In this document: positions 8,140 through 15,387 of the stretch, piece after piece
Layout: the number at the start of each line of letters is the position of its first letter
Position numbering within the stretch: position 1 is the stretch's first letter
From: Flectobacillus sp.
GTDB taxonomy: Bacteria; Bacteroidota; Bacteroidia; Cytophagales; Spirosomataceae
Direction of reading: 5' to 3'
NCBI GenBank assembly: GCA_029865665.1
Contig: JARXAV010000034.1
Span: 1 to 18,231, forward strand
DNA length: 18,231 nt
Notes under the pieces: model-generated
What the model was told of the DNA's origin: nothing
Database searches by the model: none
The model's input: only the letters and a program-made list of their open reading frames with translations
Translations under genes and position numbers: made by a program

Positions 8140-9543
8140 ATGCAATACGACGTAATAGTAATTGGTTCTGGCCCTGGTGGGTATGTGTCGGCCATCCGTG
8201 CAGCACAATTAGGCATGAAAACTGCCATTGTTGAAAAATATTCAGTATTAGGAGGAACGTGTTTAAACGTTGGATGTATCCCTTCTAAAGCCCTGTTAGA
8301 TTCATCGGAGCATTTCTATAACGCTCAACATTCCTTTGCAGAACACGGGATTGAACTTTCAGATTTGAAAGCGAATCTTACGCAAATGATTACTCGTAAA
8401 GCAGGAGTAATTAAAAAAATGAACGATGGTATTACGTATTTGATGAAGAAAAACAAGATTACTGTCTATAATGGTCTTGGTTCTTTTGTGGATAAAAATA
8501 CGGTTAATGTTGCAAAAACAGACGGTTCTTCAGAACAAATTACGGGTAAGAATGTCATCATCGCTACGGGTTCAAAACCAACGGTATTGCCATTTATTCC
8601 TGTTGATAAAAAACGTATCATTACCTCTACAGAAGCCCTAAATTTACAAGAAATTCCAAAACACTTAGTTGTTATTGGTGCTGGTGTTATTGGTGCTGAA
8701 TTAGGTTCTGTTTACGCTCGTTTAGGTTCAAAAGTAAGCTTTGTTGAGTTTGCTGACGGAATGATTCCGACAATGGACAAAACAATGGGTAAAGAATTAC
8801 AGAAGTCTATCAAGAAATTGGGTGCTGAATACTACTTCTCTCATAAAGTAACAGGTGTTGTTAACAATGGAGACGATGTAACGGTAACGGCTAAAAACTC
8901 GAAAGACGAAGACGTTCAAATTACAGGTGACTATGTATTAGTATGTATCGGTCGTCGTCCATTTACAGATGGATTGAATTTAGAAGCGGCAGGTTTAGCA
9001 ACTGATCAACGTGGTAAAATCGAAATCGACGAGCATACCTTACAAACAAAAGTAGCGGGTATTTACGCAATCGGTGACGTGATTCGTGGAGCAATGTTAG
9101 CTCACAAAGCAGAAGAAGAAGGGGTATTTGTAGCAGAAACAATTGCAGGTCAAAAACCACACATCAACTATAATTTGATTCCAGGGGTTGTTTATACATG
9201 GCCAGAAGTGGCTTCGGTAGGACAAACTGAGGAGGAATTAAAAGCAGCTGGTCGTGCTTACAAAGCTGGTTCATTCCCATTCAAAGCATTGGGTCGTGCA
9301 ACAGCTTCTATGGATACAGACGGTTTAGTGAAAGTATTGGCTGATAAAACTACGGACGAAATCTTGGGCGTACACATCATTGGTGCAAGAGCGGCAGATA
9401 TGATTGCTGAGGCTGTCGTAGCAATGGAATTCCGTGCTAGTGCAGAAGACGTTTCTCGTATGTCACACGCTCACCCAACTTATACAGAGGCAATGAAAGA
9501 AGCGTGTTTAGCTGCTACTGAAAACAGAGCGATTCACGCATAA
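8140..9543 (+). CDS. lpdA: Dihydrolipoyl dehydrogenase E3
   Basis: This FAD flavoprotein reoxidises dihydrolipoyl groups on E2 and reduces NAD+. The 467-residue length is standard. Visible are the FAD-binding GSGPGG (9-14), the redox disulphide GGTCLNVGCIPSK (C41 and C46), the NAD-binding VVIGAGVIGAELGSV in the middle, the second FAD motif YAIGDV, and the C-terminal active-site HAHPTYTEA, whose His acts on the partner subunit. The ATG at 8140 begins directly with the Rossmann strand, MQYDVIVIG. The gene lies 173 bases after sucB but behind a strong terminator, so it is likely to have its own promoter. I found no TAnnTTTG box in the short gap. A separate promoter would suit an E3 shared with pyruvate or branched-chain dehydrogenases; that sharing is an inference. 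Confidence 0.96.
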   Translation: MQYDVIVIGSGPGGYVSAIRAAQLGMKTAIVEKYSVLGGTCLNVGCIPSKALLDSSEHFYNAQHSFAEHGIELSDLKANLTQMITRKAGVIKKMNDGITYLMKKNKITVYNGLGSFVDKNTVNVAKTDGSSEQITGKNVIIATGSKPTVLPFIPVDKKRIITSTEALNLQEIPKHLVVIGAGVIGAELGSVYARLGSKVSFVEFADGMIPTMDKTMGKELQKSIKKLGAEYYFSHKVTGVVNNGDDVTVTAKNSKDEDVQITGDYVLVCIGRRPFTDGLNLEAAGLATDQRGKIEIDEHTLQTKVAGIYAIGDVIRGAMLAHKAEEEGVFVAETIAGQKPHINYNLIPGVVYTWPEVASVGQTEEELKAAGRAYKAGSFPFKALGRATASMDTDGLVKVLADKTTDEILGVHIIGARAADMIAEAVVAMEFRASAEDVSRMSHAHPTYTEAMKEACLAATENRAIHA

Positions 9544-9545
9544 TA

Positions 9546-9718
9546 ATTAATGTTGGATGTCGGATTTTGAATTTTGGATGAAGCTTCACGAAAGATTGAA
9601 GGGGATACTAATAAAGTAAATCAAGTGACTTTTCGTACGAATAAAGAGCTTTAATACGATTTTTAATCGGGACTTTTGGATGTTTAATCCAACATCCAAA
9701 ATCCAACATTCAAAATTA
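9546..9718. repeat. Inverted pair of TCCAAAATCC-type repeats between lpdA and the FKBP gene
   Basis: The left copy (about 9549-9580) reads AATGTTGGATGTCGGATT then TTGAATTTTGGATG. The right copy (about 9680-9717) reads TTTAATCCAACATCCAAAAT then CCAACATTCAAAATT, a diverged reverse complement of the left. About 100 bases lie between them with no open frame. The right copy ends about 11 bases before the FKBP start, after a run of eight T, so it forms part of that gene's leader. Confidence 0.55.
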
Positions 9719-9728
9719 TCTTTTTTTT

Positions 9729-10166
9729 ATGAATATTTTTGAAAGACAACAAGCACACATGAGAGATATATTAGCGGCTGAAATCATCAGAGGAGCAGCC
9801 TTTTTGGAGGAAAACAAAAAAAGACCAGAAGTTACGGAAACGGCAAGTGGTTTACAATACGAAGTGTTAGTAGAGGGCGATGGTCCAAAACCAAGTGGCC
9901 CAAGAGCGAAAGTATTAACGCACTACCACGGAACAACGATTGACGGTGTTGTTTTTGACAGTAGCGTATTACGTAACGAACCAATTAGTTTTGGTCTAAA
10001 TCAAGTAATTACAGGTTGGACAGAAGGGTTACAATTGATGCCAACTGGAAGTAAATACAAATTGTTTTTACCTCATCACTTAGCTTATGGCGAGCGTGGA
10101 GCAGGTAGAGATATTCCAGGAGGAGCAACCTTGATTTTTGAAGTAGAGTTATTGAAAACAACCTAA
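9729..10166 (+). CDS. Cytoplasmic FKBP-type peptidyl-prolyl isomerase
   Basis: This enzyme isomerises peptide bonds before proline and assists protein folding. The 145-residue product has a short helical N-terminus (1-40) and a full FKBP domain (about 50-144). Family motifs are THYHGTTIDGVVFDSS, VITGWTEGLQLMPTGSKYKLFLP and LAYGERGAGRDIPGGATLIFEVEL. There is no signal peptide, so it should be cytoplasmic. The N-terminus is much shorter than the dimerisation arm of E. coli FklB (206 residues in all), so it may be monomeric or dimerise differently. The gene is followed at 10181 by a long imperfect palindrome shared with a convergent operon. Confidence 0.93.
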   Translation: MNIFERQQAHMRDILAAEIIRGAAFLEENKKRPEVTETASGLQYEVLVEGDGPKPSGPRAKVLTHYHGTTIDGVVFDSSVLRNEPISFGLNQVITGWTEGLQLMPTGSKYKLFLPHHLAYGERGAGRDIPGGATLIFEVELLKTT

Positions 10167-10180
10167 TTGGTGTTTTTAAT

Positions 10181-10313
10181 AGGGTTGTATAAAAAGCTTA
10201 AAGTATATGAGTTTAAAATGTTAAGAACCATTATTAGGTCATTAAATGAAATAATAGTTGGCTTGAAATACTTTTGACCTTCTACTTTTAACTTTTTATA
10301 CAGCCCTTTTTTT
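10181..10313. terminator. Long imperfect palindrome acting as convergent terminator
   Basis: AGGGTTGTATAAAAAG (10181-10196) pairs with CTTTTTATACAGCCCT (10292-10307) with one mismatch that is a G-U pair in RNA. The complementarity continues imperfectly inward almost to the centre, including AACCATTATT with AATAATAGTT, so about 127 bases fold back on themselves. The outer stem is followed by a run of eight T. It fills the gap between the FKBP gene and the stop codon of the minus-strand STN gene at 10312. The outer stem suits bidirectional termination; the length suggests a fold-back repeat element. Confidence 0.7.
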
Positions 10314-12222
10314 ATCGTTGTAATAATCTAAGACCCATCTCAAATCCAAACCAAAGGGTAAAACTATCGGTATAGCGAAGTGGGTTATAAGTAGGTATTC
10401 GCTGGAAAGGTCTGCCATTTGCATACGAAGAATTTGCTTTATCCACGATGATTGCTTTTAGGCATGGTCCAAAGGTGATACTTGAATGTTTGGCTGATTG
10501 TTTTTCAAAACCAATGGCTAGTTTTAGGAGTGTTCCGAGGTTGTAACTGATTGCATCTCGTTGTTCTGCCATAATACTCGCTGTTAAATCGCTATTTGCC
10601 ATCCAACTTCGATTTAGGTTGTAGGCTCGCCCAAAACCATATCCAAGATTAATGGTGTTTTTGGTACGGATAAAATTATAGCCCAGCGTGAAGATATTAT
10701 AAAATTTAGGAACGCCCGTCTTAAAATAAAAATTAGCACCTTGTCCTTCGTCAATTAATGCTTCCAAGCGTTTGTAGCCTAGACTTCTACCTACCAAACT
10801 CAATAAACCAATGGGAGTACTTTCAGTTGAATCGACAATATTAAGAATCCCTATTTGTTTTCCTCTACTACTTACTTTATGTGCAAAATTCAGCATACCC
10901 AGTTGTAAGCCATTTGATTCTTTAAAAACAAAGTTAGCCAATCCCGCAATTTGTCCTCCTTGATTAAGTGTTCCCAAAACGTTGATACCCGTTGAAAACT
11001 GAACACCATTTAGGCTTTTATGAATAATGTTTAATACTCCCGCAGCCTGAAAGCCTTTTACGTGCTGCCAACTGTGTACGGTAGTACCAGCGATAGAAAT
11101 CCCGTCAAGATTACCAAGGTTCGTGTTGAAAAAACCTCCAATTTGAACTCCCTTTGTCTTTTCCCCAACAATATTTCCGAAACCCGCAAGTTGTAAGCCG
11201 TTAGTGTTGCTGCGAATAATGTTGATTCCAAGTCCCAATTCTAACTTTTCTACGCTCCCAGAGTATCCTGCTATCAAGTTGAGGGATACATTGTTTGTAA
11301 TACTTCCTGAAAGTGATTTGTTAGTTCCTAGAAAAGGCAAAATCGAAACCTGCGTATTTCTATAGAGGGTATCGGTTACGTTTTGAGCGTGAATATGTTG
11401 TGAGCGTTTGACCATGAGTTGTTCAAAACGCTTTTTGAGTTTTCGCCATAAATCCCTTTCTTGGGTGTTATCTTCTACAAAAATGGGGAATGCCATTTCA
11501 TTTGTCGAGTCTGGTATCGTATCTTCTGTTTGCAGAATGGTTATCCGAGGTGGAGTGACGATTGTATCTTTTGGTGCTTTCAAGGTTGGAAAATCGTTAT
11601 CATCTAAGGGAAAGGATTCCATTCTAATCGGTGCTTTCTGAATAGGAGACAGTGCGATATTAATGCTTAGGTCTGAAGCATTCCGTATCCAAATATATTC
11701 TGTATAAAATCCTGTTGCTGAAATGTTTAGCCTTATAGGTAAGTAGCGAGAGAGTAGCCTAATTCGATAAAATCCATTTCCCTCAGAAATACTGGCAGTT
11801 AAGCTTTTCCTATCGTAAATACTGACATTGGATATTTTGGCACGATTTCGCTCATTGAAGATAACCCCGCTGATGGTAAACGAAACATTAGAAGGTACTG
11901 ATTTTTTAACAAGAATGATGTATGAGCCTTTCACTTTTAAAAGCATCGTGCCTTTAAAAAGTATGGTGAGGGCTTCTTTGATCGACTTGTTTTGGATAAC
12001 TAAATCGACACGTTGATTCTCGTCGAAAAGATTAGAGTTATAGGAAAAACTCACGTTACCTAGCCTAGCGATTTCGTCGAGAATAACACTTAGTTTTTCA
12101 TCGTATCGTTTAAGGGATAGTTGGCGTTCAAGCACAGGGCTTTGAGCCTGAACTTTGCTTGAGGTAACCAATAGGCAAATTCCAAGTAAAAAGGTTATTG
12201 CATATCGGAAAATAGTATCCAT
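10312..12222 (-). CDS. Secreted STN-domain protein with surface repeats, in an ECF sigma/FecR operon
   Basis: From the ATG at 12222 the product has 636 residues. It starts with a signal peptide (1-27, ending KVQAQ) and an STN domain (about 35-107). A carboxypeptidase-regulatory-like fold follows (about 112-192; ISGVIFNERNRAKISNVSIYD), then a Pro/Thr-rich linker (200-250) and a basic helix. At 341-478 is a run of about 20-24-residue repeats of the form GxQxxGxxN (GLQLAGFGN, GVQIGGFFN, GGQIAGLAN, GLQLGMLN), like the LA_2272-type surface repeats. The last 150 residues alternate and end in an aromatic-rich segment as in outer-membrane strands. STN domains normally sit at the front of TonB-dependent transducers and signal to FecR; here no plug or TonB barrel is seen. 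A TTG at 12258 would add 12 residues before the signal peptide and is unlikely to be used. Predicted role: the outer-membrane partner of the FecR at 12335. Confidence 0.78.
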   Translation of the reverse strand: MDTIFRYAITFLLGICLLVTSSKVQAQSPVLERQLSLKRYDEKLSVILDEIARLGNVSFSYNSNLFDENQRVDLVIQNKSIKEALTILFKGTMLLKVKGSYIILVKKSVPSNVSFTISGVIFNERNRAKISNVSIYDRKSLTASISEGNGFYRIRLLSRYLPIRLNISATGFYTEYIWIRNASDLSINIALSPIQKAPIRMESFPLDDNDFPTLKAPKDTIVTPPRITILQTEDTIPDSTNEMAFPIFVEDNTQERDLWRKLKKRFEQLMVKRSQHIHAQNVTDTLYRNTQVSILPFLGTNKSLSGSITNNVSLNLIAGYSGSVEKLELGLGINIIRSNTNGLQLAGFGNIVGEKTKGVQIGGFFNTNLGNLDGISIAGTTVHSWQHVKGFQAAGVLNIIHKSLNGVQFSTGINVLGTLNQGGQIAGLANFVFKESNGLQLGMLNFAHKVSSRGKQIGILNIVDSTESTPIGLLSLVGRSLGYKRLEALIDEGQGANFYFKTGVPKFYNIFTLGYNFIRTKNTINLGYGFGRAYNLNRSWMANSDLTASIMAEQRDAISYNLGTLLKLAIGFEKQSAKHSSITFGPCLKAIIVDKANSSYANGRPFQRIPTYNPLRYTDSFTLWFGFEMGLRLLQR

Positions 12223-12334
12223 TGATAGCGTGCAGTATGGGATGTTTCCCGTGTTCAACGATTAAAGAGTCTGTGGTTTGTTTTTAGGCATATCTGGCAG
12301 GTGAACAAAATGAAACAGTGCTTATAAAACGCAT

Positions 12335-13357
12335 TTATTTACATCCTTTTCCCGAAAGCAGATAGCCATCTTGTGTTTTGCTACTTGTTAAGTCAAACGT
12401 AGTTGATATGATGCTAACAATGGTTTCAATTTTTTCGTTCTCAAATGTTGCCGATAATTCACAGTTTCCAGAATTCGATGATTCAAGGGAAATGTTTATA
12501 TCAAAACGAGTTGACAGTTGAGCTACCACTTCTTTTAGTGGAGTATGTTCAAATACAAAGGTAGCTTTTTGAGTAATTTCAGGACTGCTCGTTTTACGTA
12601 TGCTATTACTTGCCGAAGAAAACGAAGCCGTTTCATTAGCTACAAGGATAATACGTTGTTTGGCATTAGAAAATTGTACACGCCCTGTCTTTACAGCCAC
12701 TTGCACATCGGAATTGGTTGCGTTTACGTTAAAGGACGTTCCCAATACCCGAATATCCGTCGATTGAGCATGGATAATGAAGGGCTGAGCGTTGTTATGA
12801 TGCACATCAAAGAAAGCTTCACCCACGAGGGTTACTTCACGGGTTGCCCCATCGAAATGTGAAGGATACGATAAGGTTGAGTTTTTGGTTAATCTAATAC
12901 GAGTGCCGTCAGGTAAAGTTTTTTCAATAAGCTGCTGGTTTGATGTCAGTTGAACAATAGTTGATGTTGGTGTAAGATGGGTACTTTCTACATATTGATA
13001 ACCCAAGAAGACAAGCCCCACGAGTAAAATTATGGATGCCGCTACCCGAGTAATGGTCTTGAAAAGAACGATTTTCTTAGAAGGAAGAGGTGCTATCAAT
13101 TGATGAGCATCTGTTTGAATAACCTTCTTTGATTCGAACATACAAGTTTTCACCTTGTTCCAAGCACAATCTACATCAACGCTTTGTTTTCCTTGAATAC
13201 ATCCAGCGTTTTCCCAAATCTTTTTAGATTGAGTCCATATTTTTTGATGCTCGTCTGATTCCTCCAACCATTCATCAAAGAGATTCTCTTCAATGGAGTC
13301 GGTTTCCTCGGCGAGATATTTTGCCAAAAGGCTGTCTATGTCTTTATCGTTTGTCAT
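12335..13357 (-). CDS. FecR-like anti-sigma factor (transmembrane regulator)
   Basis: FecR-type proteins hold an ECF sigma factor at the inner membrane and release it when the outer-membrane partner signals. The 340-residue product has a cytoplasmic N-terminal region (1-90) with the LAKYLAEETD and WLEESDEHQKIW segments common in Bacteroidota FecR. One membrane helix lies at about 105-121 (AASIILLVGLVFLGYQY). The periplasmic FecR domain is at about 135-235 (TLPDGTRIRLTKNSTLSYP, REVTLVGEAFFDV, VLGTSFNVNA, VKTGRVQF), and a C-terminal DUF4974 domain at about 267-338. It starts 10 bases after the sigma gene ends, so the two are surely co-transcribed. The STN gene follows after a 112-base gap with no terminator. 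Confidence 0.93.
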   Translation of the reverse strand: MTNDKDIDSLLAKYLAEETDSIEENLFDEWLEESDEHQKIWTQSKKIWENAGCIQGKQSVDVDCAWNKVKTCMFESKKVIQTDAHQLIAPLPSKKIVLFKTITRVAASIILLVGLVFLGYQYVESTHLTPTSTIVQLTSNQQLIEKTLPDGTRIRLTKNSTLSYPSHFDGATREVTLVGEAFFDVHHNNAQPFIIHAQSTDIRVLGTSFNVNATNSDVQVAVKTGRVQFSNAKQRIILVANETASFSSASNSIRKTSSPEITQKATFVFEHTPLKEVVAQLSTRFDINISLESSNSGNCELSATFENEKIETIVSIISTTFDLTSSKTQDGYLLSGKGCK

Positions 13358-13367
13358 TTCGTGGTAC

Positions 13368-14027
13368 TTATGAAAAAGCTACTTCTATCAATTGGTGGAT
13401 TAGCGTTAAGCTAGGTAAAAATCCGATTAAAAGCGGTAAATAATCTTTTAATTCAGAGCGTAATATTTTCAATGCTTTCCCAATCTGGTTTTCAATGGTT
13501 TTCACCGAAAGCCCCAGTTGATCTGCAATTTCTTGGTATTTCAATTCTTCAAAACGGCTCATTCTGAAAATGAGCTTACATTGTTCCGGTAATTTTTCGA
13601 TGGCATCAGCAATACGTTGTTCTAGCTCTTTACCGTCTAAAATATCAGTGACCGAATCGTGATTATTTTCAAGAAAATCACCCATATATTGGCGGTACGT
13701 GTCTTGAATTTTTAAGTGTTTGATTCGGTTGAGGCACGTATTATGAACAGCACGATATAAATACGATTTCAAGGAAACCGTAATTTCAATTTCAGCACGC
13801 TGTTCCCACAATTTAGTGAAAATTTGTTGAACAATTTCCTCGGAGTCGTCCATATCTTTCAAAATACCGCAGGCGTAATTGCACAAGGATTGATAGTGCT
13901 TTCGGAAGACTACTTCAAAAACACGTTCGTTACCTTGCTGTATGGCTAATAAAATATCTGAATCTGTGAGTTGCAAGTTTGTAAGAGGTTTATGCTTGAT
14001 ACTACTTTTAATAAAAAGCCTTATCAA
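13368..14027 (-). CDS. ECF sigma factor, FecI-like (Bacteroidetes type)
   Basis: This sigma-70 family protein directs RNA polymerase to genes controlled by the FecR system. The 219-residue frame has region 2 at about 35-105 (FEVVFRKHYQSLCNYACGIL, DSEEIVQQIFTKLWEQR, SLKSYLYRAVHNTCLNRIK) and region 4 at about 145-195 (AIEKLPEQCKLIFRMSRFEELKYQEIADQLGLS, a helix-turn-helix). It ends in a hydrophobic tail (LPLLIGFLPSLTLIHQLI) often seen in this Bacteroidetes subfamily. The TTG start at 14027 is uncertain: a promoter -7 box lies only 13 bases upstream, so a TTG at 13976 (giving MQLTDSDILLAIQQG) may be the true start. Confidence 0.92.
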   Translation of the reverse strand: MIRLFIKSSIKHKPLTNLQLTDSDILLAIQQGNERVFEVVFRKHYQSLCNYACGILKDMDDSEEIVQQIFTKLWEQRAEIEITVSLKSYLYRAVHNTCLNRIKHLKIQDTYRQYMGDFLENNHDSVTDILDGKELEQRIADAIEKLPEQCKLIFRMSRFEELKYQEIADQLGLSVKTIENQIGKALKILRSELKDYLPLLIGFLPSLTLIHQLIEVAFS

Positions 14028-14040
14028 TTAAAGCGTTATA

Positions 14041-14048
14041 CAAATGTA
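14041..14048 (-). promoter_or_regulatory. -7 box upstream of the FecI-like gene
   Basis: On the minus strand 14048-14041 reads TACATTTG, a perfect TAnnTTTG -7 box and the same word as upstream of the thioredoxin-like gene. No TTG lies 17-23 bases upstream, so the -33 element is weak or absent. A start of transcription close to 14034 would make a start codon at 14027 almost leaderless, which argues for an internal start. Confidence 0.4.
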
Positions 14049-14239
14049 CAATTCTTAAACGAAATTTCATTAGCTAAAATTTTAAATGGATAGGTTCAGT
14101 AGGGGAGTTGTTTTGTTTACTGATAGACGGTTCTTGTATTTTATTCAACTTCATAGTAAAGACAACCCAATCGTCTGATACCCCCATTTAAATTTAAATT
14201 TGTTCTACCAGATTGTTATCTGAACTTGGAGGGTACAAT

Positions 14240-14282
14240 AAAAAAAGCCTTTCTGAGTCGATTTCTCAGAAAGGCTTTTTTT
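14240..14282. terminator. Strong bidirectional terminator, 18-bp perfect stem
   Basis: AAAAAAAGCCTTTCTGAG (14240-14257) and its exact reverse complement (14265-14282) enclose a 7-base loop, with A-runs on one side and T-runs on the other. For the minus strand it is the first clear terminator after the SigK/RskA-like genes that end at 14548, about 265 bases downstream of the stop. It also insulates the FecI operon, whose start lies beyond it. Confidence 0.92.
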
Positions 14283-14301
14283 AGTAATGTTGAGTTATGA
14301 A

Positions 14302-14473
14302 TGAAGCTGTTTAAACTTTCTTCAAAATAGATTCTTTTGATTAATTCTTAGCCTTACTTTTTGTCTTGAAACAAAAAGTAACAAAAAATTCAAGAATATA
14401 TAAACTCGCTGCGCTCAAACAGAATATATTCATTGCTTACGCACGTGGTTCTACGAAAGTTTAAACAGCTTCA
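14302..14473. repeat. 172-bp fold-back element with 19-bp perfect inverted ends
   Basis: TGAAGCTGTTTAAACTTTC (14302-14320) and its exact reverse complement (14455-14473) bound 134 bases. Inside are a hairpin TTACTTTTTGT (14354-14364) with ACAAAAAGTAA (14371-14381), a competing pair TCTTGAA (14364-14370) with TTCAAGA (14389-14395), and the word CTCGCTGCGCTCAAACAG (about 14405-14422). The inner words resemble interspersed repeats I associate with Bacteroidota intergenic regions. There is no open frame and no evident target duplication at the edges. It looks like a non-autonomous repeat of REP or MITE type. Confidence 0.7.
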
Positions 14474-14534
14474 ATGTTAAATTTTGGATTTCATTAACTA
14501 GTTTGTATCAAATTTAAAACTCAAAATTTAACAT
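14474..14534. repeat. 13-bp inverted repeat next to the fold-back element
   Basis: ATGTTAAATTTTG (14474-14486) is matched by its exact reverse complement CAAAATTTAACAT (14522-14534) across 35 bases. It abuts the 172-bp element and ends 13 bases before the stop codon of the RskA-like gene. The words resemble the TCCAAAATCC-type repeats elsewhere in the window (ATTTTGGATT, AACATCC). Confidence 0.5.
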
Positions 14535-14547
14535 CCATAATTATCCC

Positions 14548-15324
14548 CTAAACGGCTCCCATCACGTAGATTGTTCCTTTGGGGCCAGCTTCGGTAGTGC
14601 TACCGCCTTTGGCTTCTAGTGAAATAGCGAAGGCAACGGCTTTTGCCATTGATTTCATTTTAAGTATGTGCGACGTCCCGTCAATCATACCAGCATCTAC
14701 GGGTTTTCCATCTACAATAGCCCAAAGTTGGTACTGTTTGTTGGAAGGGGTAACTGGTAACTTGAGGGATGATAAATAAACTTCATTAGTCTGTTGATTC
14801 CAATAAACCATTGCTTTGGCATTGGGAGCGACATCCTGTCCTGCTAGGTCGATATGTTTAATTTGATTATTCTGTAAAATGGCAACCTCTTGTTGGTAAT
14901 TCGCCTTCAAAATTTGTTCATTTTGAGCTAATTGTAAATTCTTCGATTCTAGGGCTAACACTTTTTCTTCAGATGATTTCCACCCACCCCAAAACCAAAT
15001 ATTACCCGCTAAACTGACTGCCAAAAGAACCCAAGAAGCAGCAAAATTAAAACGGCTAGTCGTTTTCTGAGGGTTAAATGAAACGATGTTGTCATTACTG
15101 GCAACGGCAATTTTTTTTTGAATACGTTCTTTTAAATGACTTGGTGGAGTAACCGCATGAGCAAAAGCATAATTTTCTAAAACTGCCTGAATTTGATTGA
15201 TTTCAGCTTGTATGCTGTTGTGTTCTTTAGCCAATTGATCAACAACCAGCGTTTCAGCCTCAGTTGTTGTGCCAAGTACATAGCTTTCTAATGTACCTGA
15301 TTGTATATATTCGTTAATATTCAT
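14548..15324 (-). CDS. RskA-like anti-sigma factor
   Basis: This single-pass membrane protein is expected to bind the SigK-like sigma factor encoded just upstream. From the ATG at 15324 the product has 258 residues. A cytoplasmic anti-sigma segment (1-75) opens with MNINEYIQSGTLESYVLG, typical of RskA-type proteins. One membrane helix lies at about 95-114 (AASWVLLAVSLAGNIWFW), a likely coiled coil at 117-150, and a periplasmic RskA domain at about 160-255 (KAMVYWNQQTNEVYLSSLKLP, YQLWAIVDGKPVDAGMID, FAISLEAKGGST, GPKGTIYVMG). Other starts are an ATG at 15333 and a TTG at 15342; the choice changes only 3-6 residues. It follows the sigma gene by about 60 bases without a terminator. Release by regulated proteolysis is known for RskA but not shown here. 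Confidence 0.88.
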   Translation of the reverse strand: MNINEYIQSGTLESYVLGTTTEAETLVVDQLAKEHNSIQAEINQIQAVLENYAFAHAVTPPSHLKERIQKKIAVASNDNIVSFNPQKTTSRFNFAASWVLLAVSLAGNIWFWGGWKSSEEKVLALESKNLQLAQNEQILKANYQQEVAILQNNQIKHIDLAGQDVAPNAKAMVYWNQQTNEVYLSSLKLPVTPSNKQYQLWAIVDGKPVDAGMIDGTSHILKMKSMAKAVAFAISLEAKGGSTTEAGPKGTIYVMGAV

Positions 15325-15387
15325 GTTCTGCATTGTTTTCAATGAAAATTAGATCATTGGATTAATGGTCTTTGAAATAGTAAACCT

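Noticed and set aside
8018..8206. 62-codon minus-strand frame spanning the terminator after sucB and the lpdA start
   Set aside because: It crosses a clear terminator hairpin and the conserved FAD-binding start of lpdA; no coding character.
12545..12862. 105-codon plus-strand frame inside the FecR-like gene
   Set aside because: It lies opposite the conserved FecR domain and has no recognisable features.
14302..14473. Considered as a small insertion sequence or a CRISPR-like unit
   Set aside because: No open frame for a transposase, no regularly spaced direct repeats and no evident target duplication.
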